Positions 1 through 7,258 are shown, counted from the first letter of the stretch. The stretch is 10,749 nt of DNA from an uncultured Acidimicrobiia bacterium (GCA_937900165.1 CALCCX010000411.1:1-10749), one strand, 5' to 3'. Notes: generated by a model from the sequence alone, not told the origin. Program-made: numbers and translations.

Positions 1-105
1 TCTCACCGCCAAGATGTGAACGGATCGAGCGGCCGTCGCTGGACTGTGCCACAATCTCCGGCGATGCGAGAGGCAAACACTCTGTCGATGTACGGGGCGC
101 GCTAA
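1..105 (+). other. Open frame at the left edge, possible 3' end of an upstream gene
   Basis: Frame 1 is open from the first base to a TAA at 103-105. That stop overlaps the ATG of the bicupin gene (TAATG). The 34 codons would end in ...LSMYGAR. A stop touching the next start is typical of translationally coupled genes, so this could be the tail of an upstream operon member. I do not recognise the peptide. The bicupin's own frame is also open back to base 3, so openness here is weak evidence. If it is not a gene, this is the leader of the operon; I see no convincing -35/-10 pair in it. Confidence 0.2.
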
Positions 106-821
106 TGAGCGGTTACGTCATCAATGAAGCGGATGTCGACGCGGTGGCCGATGACGGGGGTCGGGTCTCGGTACGCACGACGATCGACCCGTCCGTCGGT
201 GCTGAGCACCTCGTCCAACGGATCATGACATTTTCCCCTGGACGGTCGCCTCAACAGGTCGTTGAGCTCAGGGACGAGATCGCATATGTGCGATCTGGCG
301 CTGGCACCCTGTTCCTTGACGGCGAGCCCCACCCGCTCGCCCCCGACATGGGGATCTACATCCGATCGGGAGAGAGCTACGAGATTGACGTTGACGGTCC
401 AGACAGCCTGGTTCTGGTCTCGGTAACGGCTCCAGAACCGACCGAAGGCGAGCTACCTGAAGTTCGAAAGGTCACGGTGAGCGTGGCGGATCAGCCGACC
501 ATACCGGCCGGCAAGGATCGTGAATTCCGCTTTGTGGTGGACCCTGAGGCGGGCTGCAGGGATGTAACGCAGTTTGTCGGATGGATCCCGCCAGGCCGGG
601 CGCCAACCCACCATCATCTCTATGACGAGATCATTTTCGTGCTGGACGGAGACGGGGTGCTACACATCGAAGGTGAACCCGATACCCCGATCTCCGAAGG
701 CACGTGCATTCATCTTCCGCCCCCGACGCGGCATTGCCTGGAGAACACAGGTGATCGACCGCTGAGGGTCCTCGGGGTATTTCATCCCGCGGGCAGTGCG
801 GCAGAGGCATACGAAAAATAG
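105..821 (+). CDS. Bicupin domain protein, metal site only in the C-terminal cupin
   Basis: This 238-residue protein has two beta-barrel cupin domains, roughly residues 35-110 and 150-230. The C-terminal domain carries both cupin motifs. Motif 1 is His169-x-His171-x3-Glu175 followed six residues later by Gly182 (FVLDGDG). Motif 2 is G199...P205...H210...N214 (PPPTRHCLEN). Together they give a 3-His/1-Glu metal site. The N-terminal domain keeps the fold (DEIAYVRSGAGTLFLDG) but has Gln/Val/Glu where the histidines should be, so it probably binds no metal. The ATG at 105 is the only ATG or GTG in frame near the left edge. It lies 31 bp upstream of the transporter receptor gene, which suggests co-transcription. 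Small bicupins include dioxygenases, isomerases, aminohydrolases and ligand sensors; the reaction here cannot be assigned. No signal peptide is seen, so it should be cytoplasmic. Confidence 0.85.
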   Translation: MSGYVINEADVDAVADDGGRVSVRTTIDPSVGAEHLVQRIMTFSPGRSPQQVVELRDEIAYVRSGAGTLFLDGEPHPLAPDMGIYIRSGESYEIDVDGPDSLVLVSVTAPEPTEGELPEVRKVTVSVADQPTIPAGKDREFRFVVDPEAGCRDVTQFVGWIPPGRAPTHHHLYDEIIFVLDGDGVLHIEGEPDTPISEGTCIHLPPPTRHCLENTGDRPLRVLGVFHPAGSAAEAYEK

Positions 822-832
822 GGATGAATCCC
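821..832 (+). repeat. Short inverted repeat between bicupin and receptor genes
   Basis: GGGATGAATCCC begins at the last base of the bicupin stop codon. As RNA it can fold as a 4-bp stem closing a UGAA tetraloop. It lies just ahead of the receptor gene's ribosome binding site. Such small hairpins sometimes protect a downstream receptor mRNA, but at this size chance is a good explanation. Confidence 0.15.
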
Positions 833-838
833 GTACTT

Positions 839-846
839 AGGAAGGG
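839..846 (+). promoter_or_regulatory. Ribosome binding site of the receptor gene
   Basis: AGGAAGGG lies six bases before the ATG at 853. It is the strongest Shine-Dalgarno-like sequence in the plus-strand operon, which fits a receptor lipoprotein needed in excess over its membrane partners. It also fixes the start of that gene. Confidence 0.6.
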
Positions 847-852
847 AAATTC

Positions 853-2106
853 ATGAAGAAACGATCACAATGGCCGAAAATGGTCATGCTATTCGTGGCG
901 ATGGCCCTCGTGGCTGCAGCTTGCGGAGGCGATGACGACGCCGGCGCGGGCGACGATACAACGACAACCGCCGCTGCCGCACCTGCCGCGACGACCACGG
1001 CAACCACCGAAGCAGCGCCGGCAACAACAATGGCTCCGGAACCGACGACAACCACCGAGATGGAGATGATCCCTTGCGTGGCCACTATCGGATTCATTGG
1101 GCCGATCACCGGTCCGGTTGCGTTCATCGGCGAGGTTCAGCTCAACTGGATGCAATACGCAGTTGACGTCCTGAACGAAGAGCTGAGCACCGAAATCAGC
1201 ATCGTCGAGGGTGACAACCAGTTCGATACGGCCCAGAGCGCGACATTGGCCGCTCAGTTCGTTGACAACGCCGACATGGTTGCGACTGTTGGTCCAGCCG
1301 GGAGCGACAACGTTGACGCAGCCGGTGCGGTGTTCGAGGACCTCGACCCGGACTTCAGCTTCGTCTCACCGTCGTCAACCCGCGAAGGAATCGCGGCCAC
1401 GTACACCGGTATGTTCCGTACGGTTCCGACCGACGCGGATCAAGGTCCGACAACGGCCGACTTCATGATCGCCGAAGGCGCCGCAAAGGTGTTCCTCGTC
1501 GACGACCAGTCGTCCTATTCGACTGGACTCTCCGACTCGACAACTGCGGCCCTCGAGGCCGGCGGCGTTGAAGTGATCACCGAATCGGTCAGTCAGGACA
1601 CAACTGACTTCTCCGCTTTGGTCAGCACAATTCCAGACGATGCCGACTTCGTGTACCTGCCGTGGCAGGTAGCTGCCAACGGCCAGATCTTCGCCAATCA
1701 GATGGCGGAGCAAGGCAAGACCATGCGGATCTTCGGTTCGGACGGGATGGACTCTGAGGACTTCACGACCGTCGGCTCTTTGGTCGCAGCGTTTGCGCCA
1801 GACATCGCCGGGATCGCGGGATCGGCTGATCTGTTGGCCGGATTCCTTGCCGAATACGACGACACCAACACCTTCGGGCCTCCGGTGTTTGCGGCAGTCC
1901 AGGTCATCATCGAGGCGACCTACAGGGTGTGCCTGACCGGTCAGACCCCTGACCGTGCCAGCGTGCAAGCTGAGATAGCCAATACGGATCTGGCTGATTC
2001 GATACTCGGCTCACCGATCTCTTTCACGAGTGACGGCGACCTTGCCGAAGGTCAGTTCTTCATCTTCGAGATCCAGGAGGACGGAACCAAGACGCTCGTC
2101 GGCTAG
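853..2106 (+). CDS. Substrate-binding lipoprotein of a Liv-type ABC importer
   Basis: This 417-residue extracytoplasmic receptor delivers solute to the LivHM channel encoded next to it. The N-terminus has a basic start (MKKRSQWPK), a hydrophobic segment to about residue 20, and a lipobox ending in Cys24 (VAAAC), so it should be a membrane-anchored lipoprotein. Residues 25-72 form an Asp/Gly then Thr/Ala/Pro/Glu-rich linker. From about residue 75 the type I periplasmic-binding fold of the LivJ/Peripla_BP_6 group follows, with motifs such as IGFIGPITGP near 79-88, VGPAGSDN, FVSPSSTREG and IFGSDGMDSEDF. The mature domain has only two cysteines, Cys75 and Cys360, which might form a disulfide. Ligands of the family include Leu/Ile/Val, other amino acids, amides, urea and aromatic acids; the ligand here is not readable. 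It ends 20 bp before livH. Confidence 0.92.
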   Translation: MKKRSQWPKMVMLFVAMALVAAACGGDDDAGAGDDTTTTAAAAPAATTTATTEAAPATTMAPEPTTTTEMEMIPCVATIGFIGPITGPVAFIGEVQLNWMQYAVDVLNEELSTEISIVEGDNQFDTAQSATLAAQFVDNADMVATVGPAGSDNVDAAGAVFEDLDPDFSFVSPSSTREGIAATYTGMFRTVPTDADQGPTTADFMIAEGAAKVFLVDDQSSYSTGLSDSTTAALEAGGVEVITESVSQDTTDFSALVSTIPDDADFVYLPWQVAANGQIFANQMAEQGKTMRIFGSDGMDSEDFTTVGSLVAAFAPDIAGIAGSADLLAGFLAEYDDTNTFGPPVFAAVQVIIEATYRVCLTGQTPDRASVQAEIANTDLADSILGSPISFTSDGDLAEGQFFIFEIQEDGTKTLVG

Positions 2107-2126
2107 ACAAATACTGAGCAACTGAA

Positions 2127-3044
2127 GTGGAGTTCTTTCTCCAGCAGACCGTGAATGGTCTGACGTTGGGAAGCGTGTATGCCCTCCTGGCCCTCGGGTA
2201 TTCGATGGTGTACGGCATTCTCAAGTTGCTCAATTTCGCACATGGCGAGGTCTACATGTTTGGAGCCTTCGCCGGCTACGGGGTGCTGACGGTCCTTGGT
2301 GGATCGTCAGCACCCTTGGTGCCAATCTGGCTGATGATTCTGCTGATGTTCGTGGCGGCGGTGGTGGTCTCGTCCACCATCGGCGTGGCGCTGGAACGGT
2401 TCGCCTACCGGCCTCTGCGCAACTCGACCAGGATCGCCCCATTGATCAGCGCGGTAGGGGCATCGTTCTTTCTCCAGGCTGCAGCCCTCTTGCTGTTCAC
2501 AGCCAACTCCAGGAGCTATGACGCGCCCAATCTGATAGCCATCCAGACCGGTATCCCGATTGGTCCGATCAGAGTGTGGATGGTGCGAGTGATGGTGATC
2601 GTGACGTCAGCGGTCCTGATGATTTTGCTCACGCTCTGGGTCAACCGCACCCGCACCGGCAAGGCTGTGCGGGCGGTCTCGTTCGACCGCGAGGCCGCTG
2701 CGATGATGGGCATCGACGTCGACAAGGTCATCGTGATCACTTTTCTGATCGGTTCCGCTCTGGCCGGAGTGGGCGGAGTGATGGTGGGTCTCGTGTTCGG
2801 ACGAGTCTTTCATCTGATGGGTTTCGTCGCCGGACTCAAAGCTTTCACCGCTGCGGTAGTCGGAGGCATCGGCAGCATTCCAGGAGCGATGTTCGGGGGC
2901 CTGCTGATCGGTTTCGCCGAGGCCTACACGACCGGCTACATCTCTTCTACTTTCCAGAATCTAATCGTCTTCGCATTGCTCGTCGTTGTGCTGTTAGTGC
3001 GGCCGAGGGGTCTATTCGGCCGCGAAGAACTGGTCAAGGTCTGA
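2127..3044 (+). CDS. livH: Branched-chain amino acid type ABC permease, LivH family
   Basis: A 305-residue integral membrane permease, one of the two channel-forming subunits. The N-terminus (QQTVNGLTLGSVYALLALGY) and the following MVYGILKLLNFAHGEVYMFGAF are hallmark LivH sequence. Several hydrophobic helices follow. A cytoplasmic coupling loop at about 173-200 (NRTRTGKAVRA...REAAAMMGID) is the EAA-like loop that contacts the ATPases. The C-terminal LLVRPRGLFGRE is also typical. Length is normal for the family. The start is GTG at 2127, chosen because it matches the usual LivH N-terminus; its ribosome binding site is weak, so translation may depend on the upstream receptor gene 20 bp away. 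The symbol reflects family membership; substrate specificity for Leu/Ile/Val is not shown. Confidence 0.93.
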   Translation: MEFFLQQTVNGLTLGSVYALLALGYSMVYGILKLLNFAHGEVYMFGAFAGYGVLTVLGGSSAPLVPIWLMILLMFVAAVVVSSTIGVALERFAYRPLRNSTRIAPLISAVGASFFLQAAALLLFTANSRSYDAPNLIAIQTGIPIGPIRVWMVRVMVIVTSAVLMILLTLWVNRTRTGKAVRAVSFDREAAAMMGIDVDKVIVITFLIGSALAGVGGVMVGLVFGRVFHLMGFVAGLKAFTAAVVGGIGSIPGAMFGGLLIGFAEAYTTGYISSTFQNLIVFALLVVVLLVRPRGLFGREELVKV

Positions 3045-3082
3045 TGGCCTTCCAATGGCCTGCGGGATGCCGAAGGTGGTGA
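3044..3082 (+). other. Possible 12-codon micro-ORF coupling livH and livM
   Basis: The livH stop is embedded in TGATG. The ATG at 3044 opens a 12-residue frame (MAFQWPAGCRRW) that ends at 3082, eight bases before the livM ATG. Its end overlaps the likely livM ribosome binding site. It could let ribosomes run from livH to livM by termination-reinitiation, or be a chance ORF in a 46-bp gap. Confidence 0.15.
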
Positions 3083-3090
3083 GCTGAACC

Positions 3091-4515
3091 ATGTCTCAGA
3101 TCGGGGTCGACCAGTGGGTTGAGCAGAGCGACGAACGCCGAGACCGTTATTCGGGCTGGACCGCGCCGGCCAGGCGAGCCTTTGACAAGCTGCCGACCGG
3201 GTGGAAGCTAGTGGGTGTCCTCGGGGCGGCCGCGGCGTTCCCTTTGCTGGTTCCCCAAGGCGAGATTCGCATCGGGATCACGGTGCTGCTGTTGGCGATG
3301 CTCGCCCTCGGGCTGAACGTCGTTGTGGGCTGGGCCGGTCTGCTCGACCTCGGCTTCGTAGCGTTCTACGGCTTCGGCGCGTACTTCTACGCGATTGTGG
3401 CCTCAGATCAGCTGCCTGCCCATTGGCCAACTTGGGTCGCTATTCCGATCATCGTGGCTGCCGCCGCGCTTCTGGGGGCTCTCCTCAGCCTGCCGTCGCG
3501 GCGCCTGGTAGGCGACTACCTGGCCATCATGACTCTGTTCTTCGCTCAAATTTTTGTCGAGCTGGTCCGCAACTTCGAGCGGCTCCCGTTTGTGAGTGAG
3601 GATCTAGACCTGACCGGCGGACCGAACGGAATTCCAGGGGTCGAAGCGTGGGATCTGTTCGGGTTCCAGATCAACAGTTTCAAGCGGCACTACTACCTGT
3701 TGCTGATTCTCCTGGTCGTACTCATTGCCGGTTTGCACAACCTCAATGCATCACGGACTGGGCGAGCCTGGCGCGCCCTACGAGAGGACACGCTGGCCGC
3801 CGAGCACATGACCACCCCGGTCAACAAACTCAAACTCCTGGCCTTCGTCGTAGGAGCTGCCATCGCCGGCCTGGCGGGATCGATATTCGCGGCCGTCCAG
3901 GTGGGGGTGTTTCCCAACAACTTCGCCCTACCTTTCCTGATCACCATCTACGCTGCGGTGATTCTGGGCGGATCCGGGTCGATTGCCGGAGTGGTGCTCG
4001 GCGCAGTCGCCATCGGATACATCCCAGAACTGCTCCGTGACCCAGGCAAAGCCGGGTGGCTCTTCTACATCGGCTTGGCCGTGATGCTGGTGGTCACAAT
4101 GAAACGATGGCAGCCGATTGCGGCTGTGACGATCGGATTGGTCGTATTCGGGTTCGTTGTGCGATTCGTATCGAGCGCTATATGGGATGAATCGATCATG
4201 GGTACGGCCAACGACACGTTTATTTCCAGGTTCGTGGACGGCTGGGTGCTGATTCTCGGAGAGCAGCAGGATCTGATCACGAACTATGCGTTCGTTGTCG
4301 CGATCGCCGGGGTGCTGTCAGTAGTGGTCACCAGGGGCTGGCTGAGGATTGCGACGTTGATTCCGACCATCTACCTGGCCATCCTCGTTTGGGAAAACAA
4401 GCTGGCGCTTCAGCCGAGCATCACCCGCCAACTCCTGTTCGGCGCTGTCCTGGTTGTGATGATGGCGATCAGACCCCAAGGTCTGCTCGGCACTCGGCGA
4501 GTGGAGATCACATGA
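3091..4515 (+). CDS. livM: Branched-chain amino acid type ABC permease, LivM family, with extra membrane insertion
   Basis: The second channel subunit, 474 residues, clearly longer than the usual 300-400. Residues 1-38 are a hydrophilic cytoplasmic extension. Core LivM motifs follow: LALGLNVVVGWAGLLDLGFVAFYGFGAY (72-98), the periplasmic LTGGPNGIPGV (174-184), the coupling loop SRTGRAWRALREDTLAAEHM (221-240), and ILGGSGSIAG (291-300). In typical LivM the final helix and RPQGLLG directly follow the segment at 311-338. Here about 105 residues (340-444) with further hydrophobic helices are inserted before RPQGLLG (461-467). The ATG at 3091 is the first start after an in-frame TGA at 3085, preceded by GGTGGTGAG. 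The stop overlaps the livG start (ATGA). Confidence 0.93.
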   Translation: MSQIGVDQWVEQSDERRDRYSGWTAPARRAFDKLPTGWKLVGVLGAAAAFPLLVPQGEIRIGITVLLLAMLALGLNVVVGWAGLLDLGFVAFYGFGAYFYAIVASDQLPAHWPTWVAIPIIVAAAALLGALLSLPSRRLVGDYLAIMTLFFAQIFVELVRNFERLPFVSEDLDLTGGPNGIPGVEAWDLFGFQINSFKRHYYLLLILLVVLIAGLHNLNASRTGRAWRALREDTLAAEHMTTPVNKLKLLAFVVGAAIAGLAGSIFAAVQVGVFPNNFALPFLITIYAAVILGGSGSIAGVVLGAVAIGYIPELLRDPGKAGWLFYIGLAVMLVVTMKRWQPIAAVTIGLVVFGFVVRFVSSAIWDESIMGTANDTFISRFVDGWVLILGEQQDLITNYAFVVAIAGVLSVVVTRGWLRIATLIPTIYLAILVWENKLALQPSITRQLLFGAVLVVMMAIRPQGLLGTRRVEIT

Positions 4516-5339
4516 GCGCGATTCTCGAACTGAGCGGGCTGTCGAAGTCCTTCGGAGGGTTGACCGTCATCGAGAACCTCGATCTCGCCGTCGAATCGAC
4601 CCAGGGGGGCCAGGTGTCTGATGTGGCCATCAAGCAAGGCGAGATCCTCAGTGTGATAGGCCCGAACGGGGCGGGCAAGACGACCCTGTTCAACCTCATC
4701 AGTGGCATCTACCGGCCAGACTCTGGTGAGATTCGGATGGACGGTCGCAGCATCGTCGGCCGCTCCCCAGAAGAAATCGCCAACCTGGGCATCGCCAGAA
4801 CCTTCCAAACCCTGCGAATCTTCCTCAATATGACGGTGAAGGAAAACGTCATGGCGGCCGCCTACGGAAATACCAAGACAGGGCTTTGGCAGTCGATCTT
4901 TCGCACACCGGCGTCGAGACGCGAGGAGCGCGAGATCAGTGAGCTGGCAGAATCCAAACTTGCGTTCTTTGGTGAACGACTCATGGGCTACCGATGGGAT
5001 CAGCCCGCCTACAGCCTCTCGTATGCCAACAGGAGGCGGTTGGAGATCGCCAGGGCCATGGCCACCAACCCGCGGCTGCTGATGCTCGACGAACCGGCGG
5101 CCGGAATGAACCCTGCGGAAACTCACGAGATCACGGAGTTGATTGGCCGGCTCAGAGACGAGGTCGGATACTCGATCCTGGTCATCGAACACGACATGCA
5201 CGTAGTCGAAGGAATCTCAGACAGGGTCATCGCACTCGATCACGGCGTGAAGATCGCAGAGGGCAGCTTCGCAGACGTCGCCACCGACCCTCAGGTGATC
5301 GAGGCCTACCTCGGATATGGGGCGGCGTCCAAGAAATGA
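4512..5339 (+). CDS. livG: ABC importer ATPase, LivG family
   Basis: A 275-residue cytoplasmic ATPase that powers LivHM. Walker A is GPNGAGKTT (50-58), Q-loop Gln99 (ARTFQ), Walker B LLMLDEP (189-195) and H-loop His227 (VIEHDM). Two details are unusual. The stretch between the A-loop region and Walker A (about 20-43, VIENLDLAVESTQGGQVSDV) is roughly ten residues longer than in ordinary LivG. The ABC signature reads LSYAN (169-173) rather than LSYGQ, replacing the conserved Gly with Ala. The catalytic motifs are otherwise intact, so it is probably functional. The ATG at 4512 overlaps the livM stop by 4 bp; longer in-frame starts upstream lie inside livM and are not credible. Its stop overlaps the livF ATG. 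Confidence 0.93.
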   Translation: MSAILELSGLSKSFGGLTVIENLDLAVESTQGGQVSDVAIKQGEILSVIGPNGAGKTTLFNLISGIYRPDSGEIRMDGRSIVGRSPEEIANLGIARTFQTLRIFLNMTVKENVMAAAYGNTKTGLWQSIFRTPASRREEREISELAESKLAFFGERLMGYRWDQPAYSLSYANRRRLEIARAMATNPRLLMLDEPAAGMNPAETHEITELIGRLRDEVGYSILVIEHDMHVVEGISDRVIALDHGVKIAEGSFADVATDPQVIEAYLGYGAASKK

Positions 5340-6052
5340 CCGACTCGACCCCACTCCTGAAGTTGTCCGACATCAACACCTTCTACGGGCAGATCCATAT
5401 CCTCCAGGACATCTCCATGGAAATCAGGTCTGGCGAACTGGTCTGCCTGCTCGGTGGCAACGCTTCGGGCAAGTCGACCACCCTGAAGACGATTCTGGGC
5501 ATCGTCTCACCCCGATCGGGGACGATCGAGTTCGATGGCGCAGACGTCACCGACAAATCGACCAGCTTCAGAATCGGCCAGGGAATGGCGATTGTCCCGG
5601 AGAACCGCCGCCTGTTCGCGCCCATGACAGTCCTGGAGAACTTGGAGATGGGCGCATATCTGCGCGACGACGACCACTCTGAGGACCTGGAGCAGGTCTA
5701 CGAGCTCTTTCCGCTCTTGGCCGACCGCAAGAGCCAGTTGGCCGGCACGCTGTCTGGGGGCGAACAGCAGATGGTGGCGATGGGCAGAGCGCTCATGTCA
5801 CGACCAAAGCTGTTGCTCATGGATGAGCCGTCGATGGGCCTGGCTCCGATCCTGGTTGAGCAGAGCTTCGAGATCATCCAGCAGGTGCACCAGGCGGGTG
5901 TTTCGGTCCTGGTCGTTGAGCAAAACGCCAACATGGCCCTGTCGATCGCCGATCACGGGTACGTGCTCGCCACTGGTCGCATTGTCCTGGCGGATACCGC
6001 AGAAGTGCTCACCGAACACGAAGGGCTGAAGAAGGCCTATCTTGGCCGTTGA
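5336..6052 (+). CDS. livF: ABC importer ATPase, LivF family
   Basis: A 238-residue second ATPase of the importer, expected to pair with LivG. The order of motifs is standard: LKLSDINTFYGQIHILQDIS near the N-terminus, Walker A GGNASGKST (40-48), Q-loop region MAIVPENRRLFAPMTVLENL (84-103), signature LSGGEQQMVAMGRALM (139-154), Walker B LLLMDEP (159-165), and VVEQN (193-197). Gln rather than His at position 196 is normal for LivF. Walker A has A-S in place of the common G-A but still fits GxxxxGK[S/T]. The ATG at 5336 overlaps the livG stop (ATGA), indicating translational coupling. Length is normal. Confidence 0.94.
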   Translation: MTDSTPLLKLSDINTFYGQIHILQDISMEIRSGELVCLLGGNASGKSTTLKTILGIVSPRSGTIEFDGADVTDKSTSFRIGQGMAIVPENRRLFAPMTVLENLEMGAYLRDDDHSEDLEQVYELFPLLADRKSQLAGTLSGGEQQMVAMGRALMSRPKLLLMDEPSMGLAPILVEQSFEIIQQVHQAGVSVLVVEQNANMALSIADHGYVLATGRIVLADTAEVLTEHEGLKKAYLGR

Positions 6053-6071
6053 CCGATCAATGAGGTTGTGA

Positions 6072-7223
6072 ATGACGCTCGTATTGCCAGATTCGATCAG
6101 GGGTCGTTTTCCTCTCCTCGACAAGGTTGTCTACACCGCCAGCTGTTCCCAAGGCGCCCTTTCGACCGAGGTGAGGGCCGCCTACGAGCAGTACATGACC
6201 GACTGGGACGAAAAGGGCGCCCCCTGGCAGTTGTGGGTGGAGCGCAGCGAATCGGCCAGGAGTCGATTCGCCCGCCTGCTCAACGCCGACACAGACGAGA
6301 TCGCAGTAACGACCTCGGTGTCTGCGGGCGTGAGTTCCCTGTTGAGCGGGCTCAAGGTTCTCGGCGATCGCAACAAGATCGTGATGAGCGACTTCGAGTT
6401 CCCGACGATCGGCCAGAACATGCATGCTCAGGAGCTGGTCGGTGTGAAGGTCGAACATGTTCCCGCCGCTGCGGATGCGACGATCCCGCTTGATCGACTG
6501 GCAGAGGCGATTGACGATGAGACCGGTCTGGTGGCCATCACTCATGTGTGTTTTCGCAACGGCAGCCTGACGGACGTCAAGGAGGTCGTGCGCATCGCCC
6601 ACGAAGCGGGCGCCCTAGTGCTGCTCGACTCGTTTCAGGCGGTTGGGGCCATCCCGATTGACTTGCGCGAGCTAGACGTCGATTTCGTGGTCGGTGGGAC
6701 CCTCAAATATCTGCTTGGATCCGCCGGTCTTGGTTTCCTCTACTGCCGGGCCGATCTCTTGCCAGGAATCGTTCCCACTCAGACCGGCTGGTTCGCAGAC
6801 GAAGACATCTTCGAGATGGACATCCACGACTATTCGCCGTCTGCCACTGCCCGCAAGTTCGAGAGTGGAACGCCTCCGATACCGAACATCTACGCAGGCG
6901 TCGCCGGCATGGACCTGATGGACGAGATCGGCATCGCCGCGACCGAACAGCACATCAGAGGTCTCACCGCCCAGCTCGTCGAAGGGCTCGATCGCATCGG
7001 AGCCAAGATGGTGACTCCCCGCGACCCCTCCAAACGAGGACCGATGGTGGCCGTGGCCGCAACTGATGACCTGGCACTGGCCGGCGCGTTGGAAGACGAC
7101 GGAATCCTCGCCGCTCCCCGAGACGGCAACCTTCGCCTCTCCTGGCACTGCTACAACTCCGAAGAAGATGTCGAGGCAGTAGTCGCAGGCCTAGAACGTC
7201 ACTCGCACCTTCTGGCCCGCTGA
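6072..7223 (+). CDS. PLP-dependent class V aminotransferase / kynureninase-like enzyme
   Basis: A 383-residue cytoplasmic fold-type I PLP enzyme. Visible cofactor features are a phosphate-binding T-S-V-S-A-G segment (81-86), His158 in ITHVCFRNGS, Asp186 and Gln189 in LLDSFQAVGAIPIDL, and the Schiff-base Lys212 in VVGGTLKYLLGS. GFLYCR (221-226) and FESGTPPIPNI (263-273) are typical of the class V group, which includes cysteine desulfurases, kynureninase, isopenicillin-N epimerase and Ser/Ala-glyoxylate aminotransferases. There is no obvious desulfurase active-site Cys loop, and the overall look is closest to kynureninase/epimerase relatives; the exact reaction is unassigned. The ATG is preceded by TGAGGT five bases upstream and lies 19 bp after livF. 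It is probably the last gene of the importer operon and may act on the imported compound. Confidence 0.85.
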   Translation: MTLVLPDSIRGRFPLLDKVVYTASCSQGALSTEVRAAYEQYMTDWDEKGAPWQLWVERSESARSRFARLLNADTDEIAVTTSVSAGVSSLLSGLKVLGDRNKIVMSDFEFPTIGQNMHAQELVGVKVEHVPAAADATIPLDRLAEAIDDETGLVAITHVCFRNGSLTDVKEVVRIAHEAGALVLLDSFQAVGAIPIDLRELDVDFVVGGTLKYLLGSAGLGFLYCRADLLPGIVPTQTGWFADEDIFEMDIHDYSPSATARKFESGTPPIPNIYAGVAGMDLMDEIGIAATEQHIRGLTAQLVEGLDRIGAKMVTPRDPSKRGPMVAVAATDDLALAGALEDDGILAAPRDGNLRLSWHCYNSEEDVEAVVAGLERHSHLLAR

Positions 7224-7258
7224 AAGCGCACAATCTCAGGCTCCGCAGCCGCGCACTC
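7224..7258. other. Convergent intergenic gap
   Basis: This is the 35-bp tail-to-tail gap between the PLP enzyme and the second luciferase-like gene. It contains only a 4-bp stem (GGCTccgcAGCC) and no T-run on either strand. I cannot call an intrinsic terminator, although two converging transcripts must end near here or be Rho-terminated. Confidence 0.4.

Noticed and set aside
105..821. Bicupin as (S)-ureidoglycine aminohydrolase, which with a class V aminotransferase would suggest ureide catabolism
   Set aside because: The metal ligands here (His, His, Glu, His in classic cupin order) do not match the pattern I recall for that enzyme (Glu, His, His, Gln), and no other ureide gene is visible.
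837..1127. Minus-strand frame with Val/Ala-rich hydrophobic protein
   Set aside because: It is the antisense of the Thr/Ala-rich linker of the receptor; the composition explains the apparent membrane protein.
4389..4511. Upstream start that would extend LivG by 41 residues
   Set aside because: The extension lies within livM in another frame and resembles no LivG N-terminus; ATG at 4512 gives the standard start with an ATGA overlap.
4410..5201. 263-codon open frame antisense to livM/livG
   Set aside because: It is a long shadow frame in GC-rich DNA; no recognisable domain, and the plus strand carries complete ABC ATPase motifs.
4994..5335. Upstream start that would extend LivF by 114 residues
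   Set aside because: The extension is an Arg-rich frame inside livG; ATG at 5336 gives the normal LivF length.
7224..7258. Intrinsic bidirectional terminator between the convergent runs
   Set aside because: Only a 4-bp stem and no T-run on either strand.
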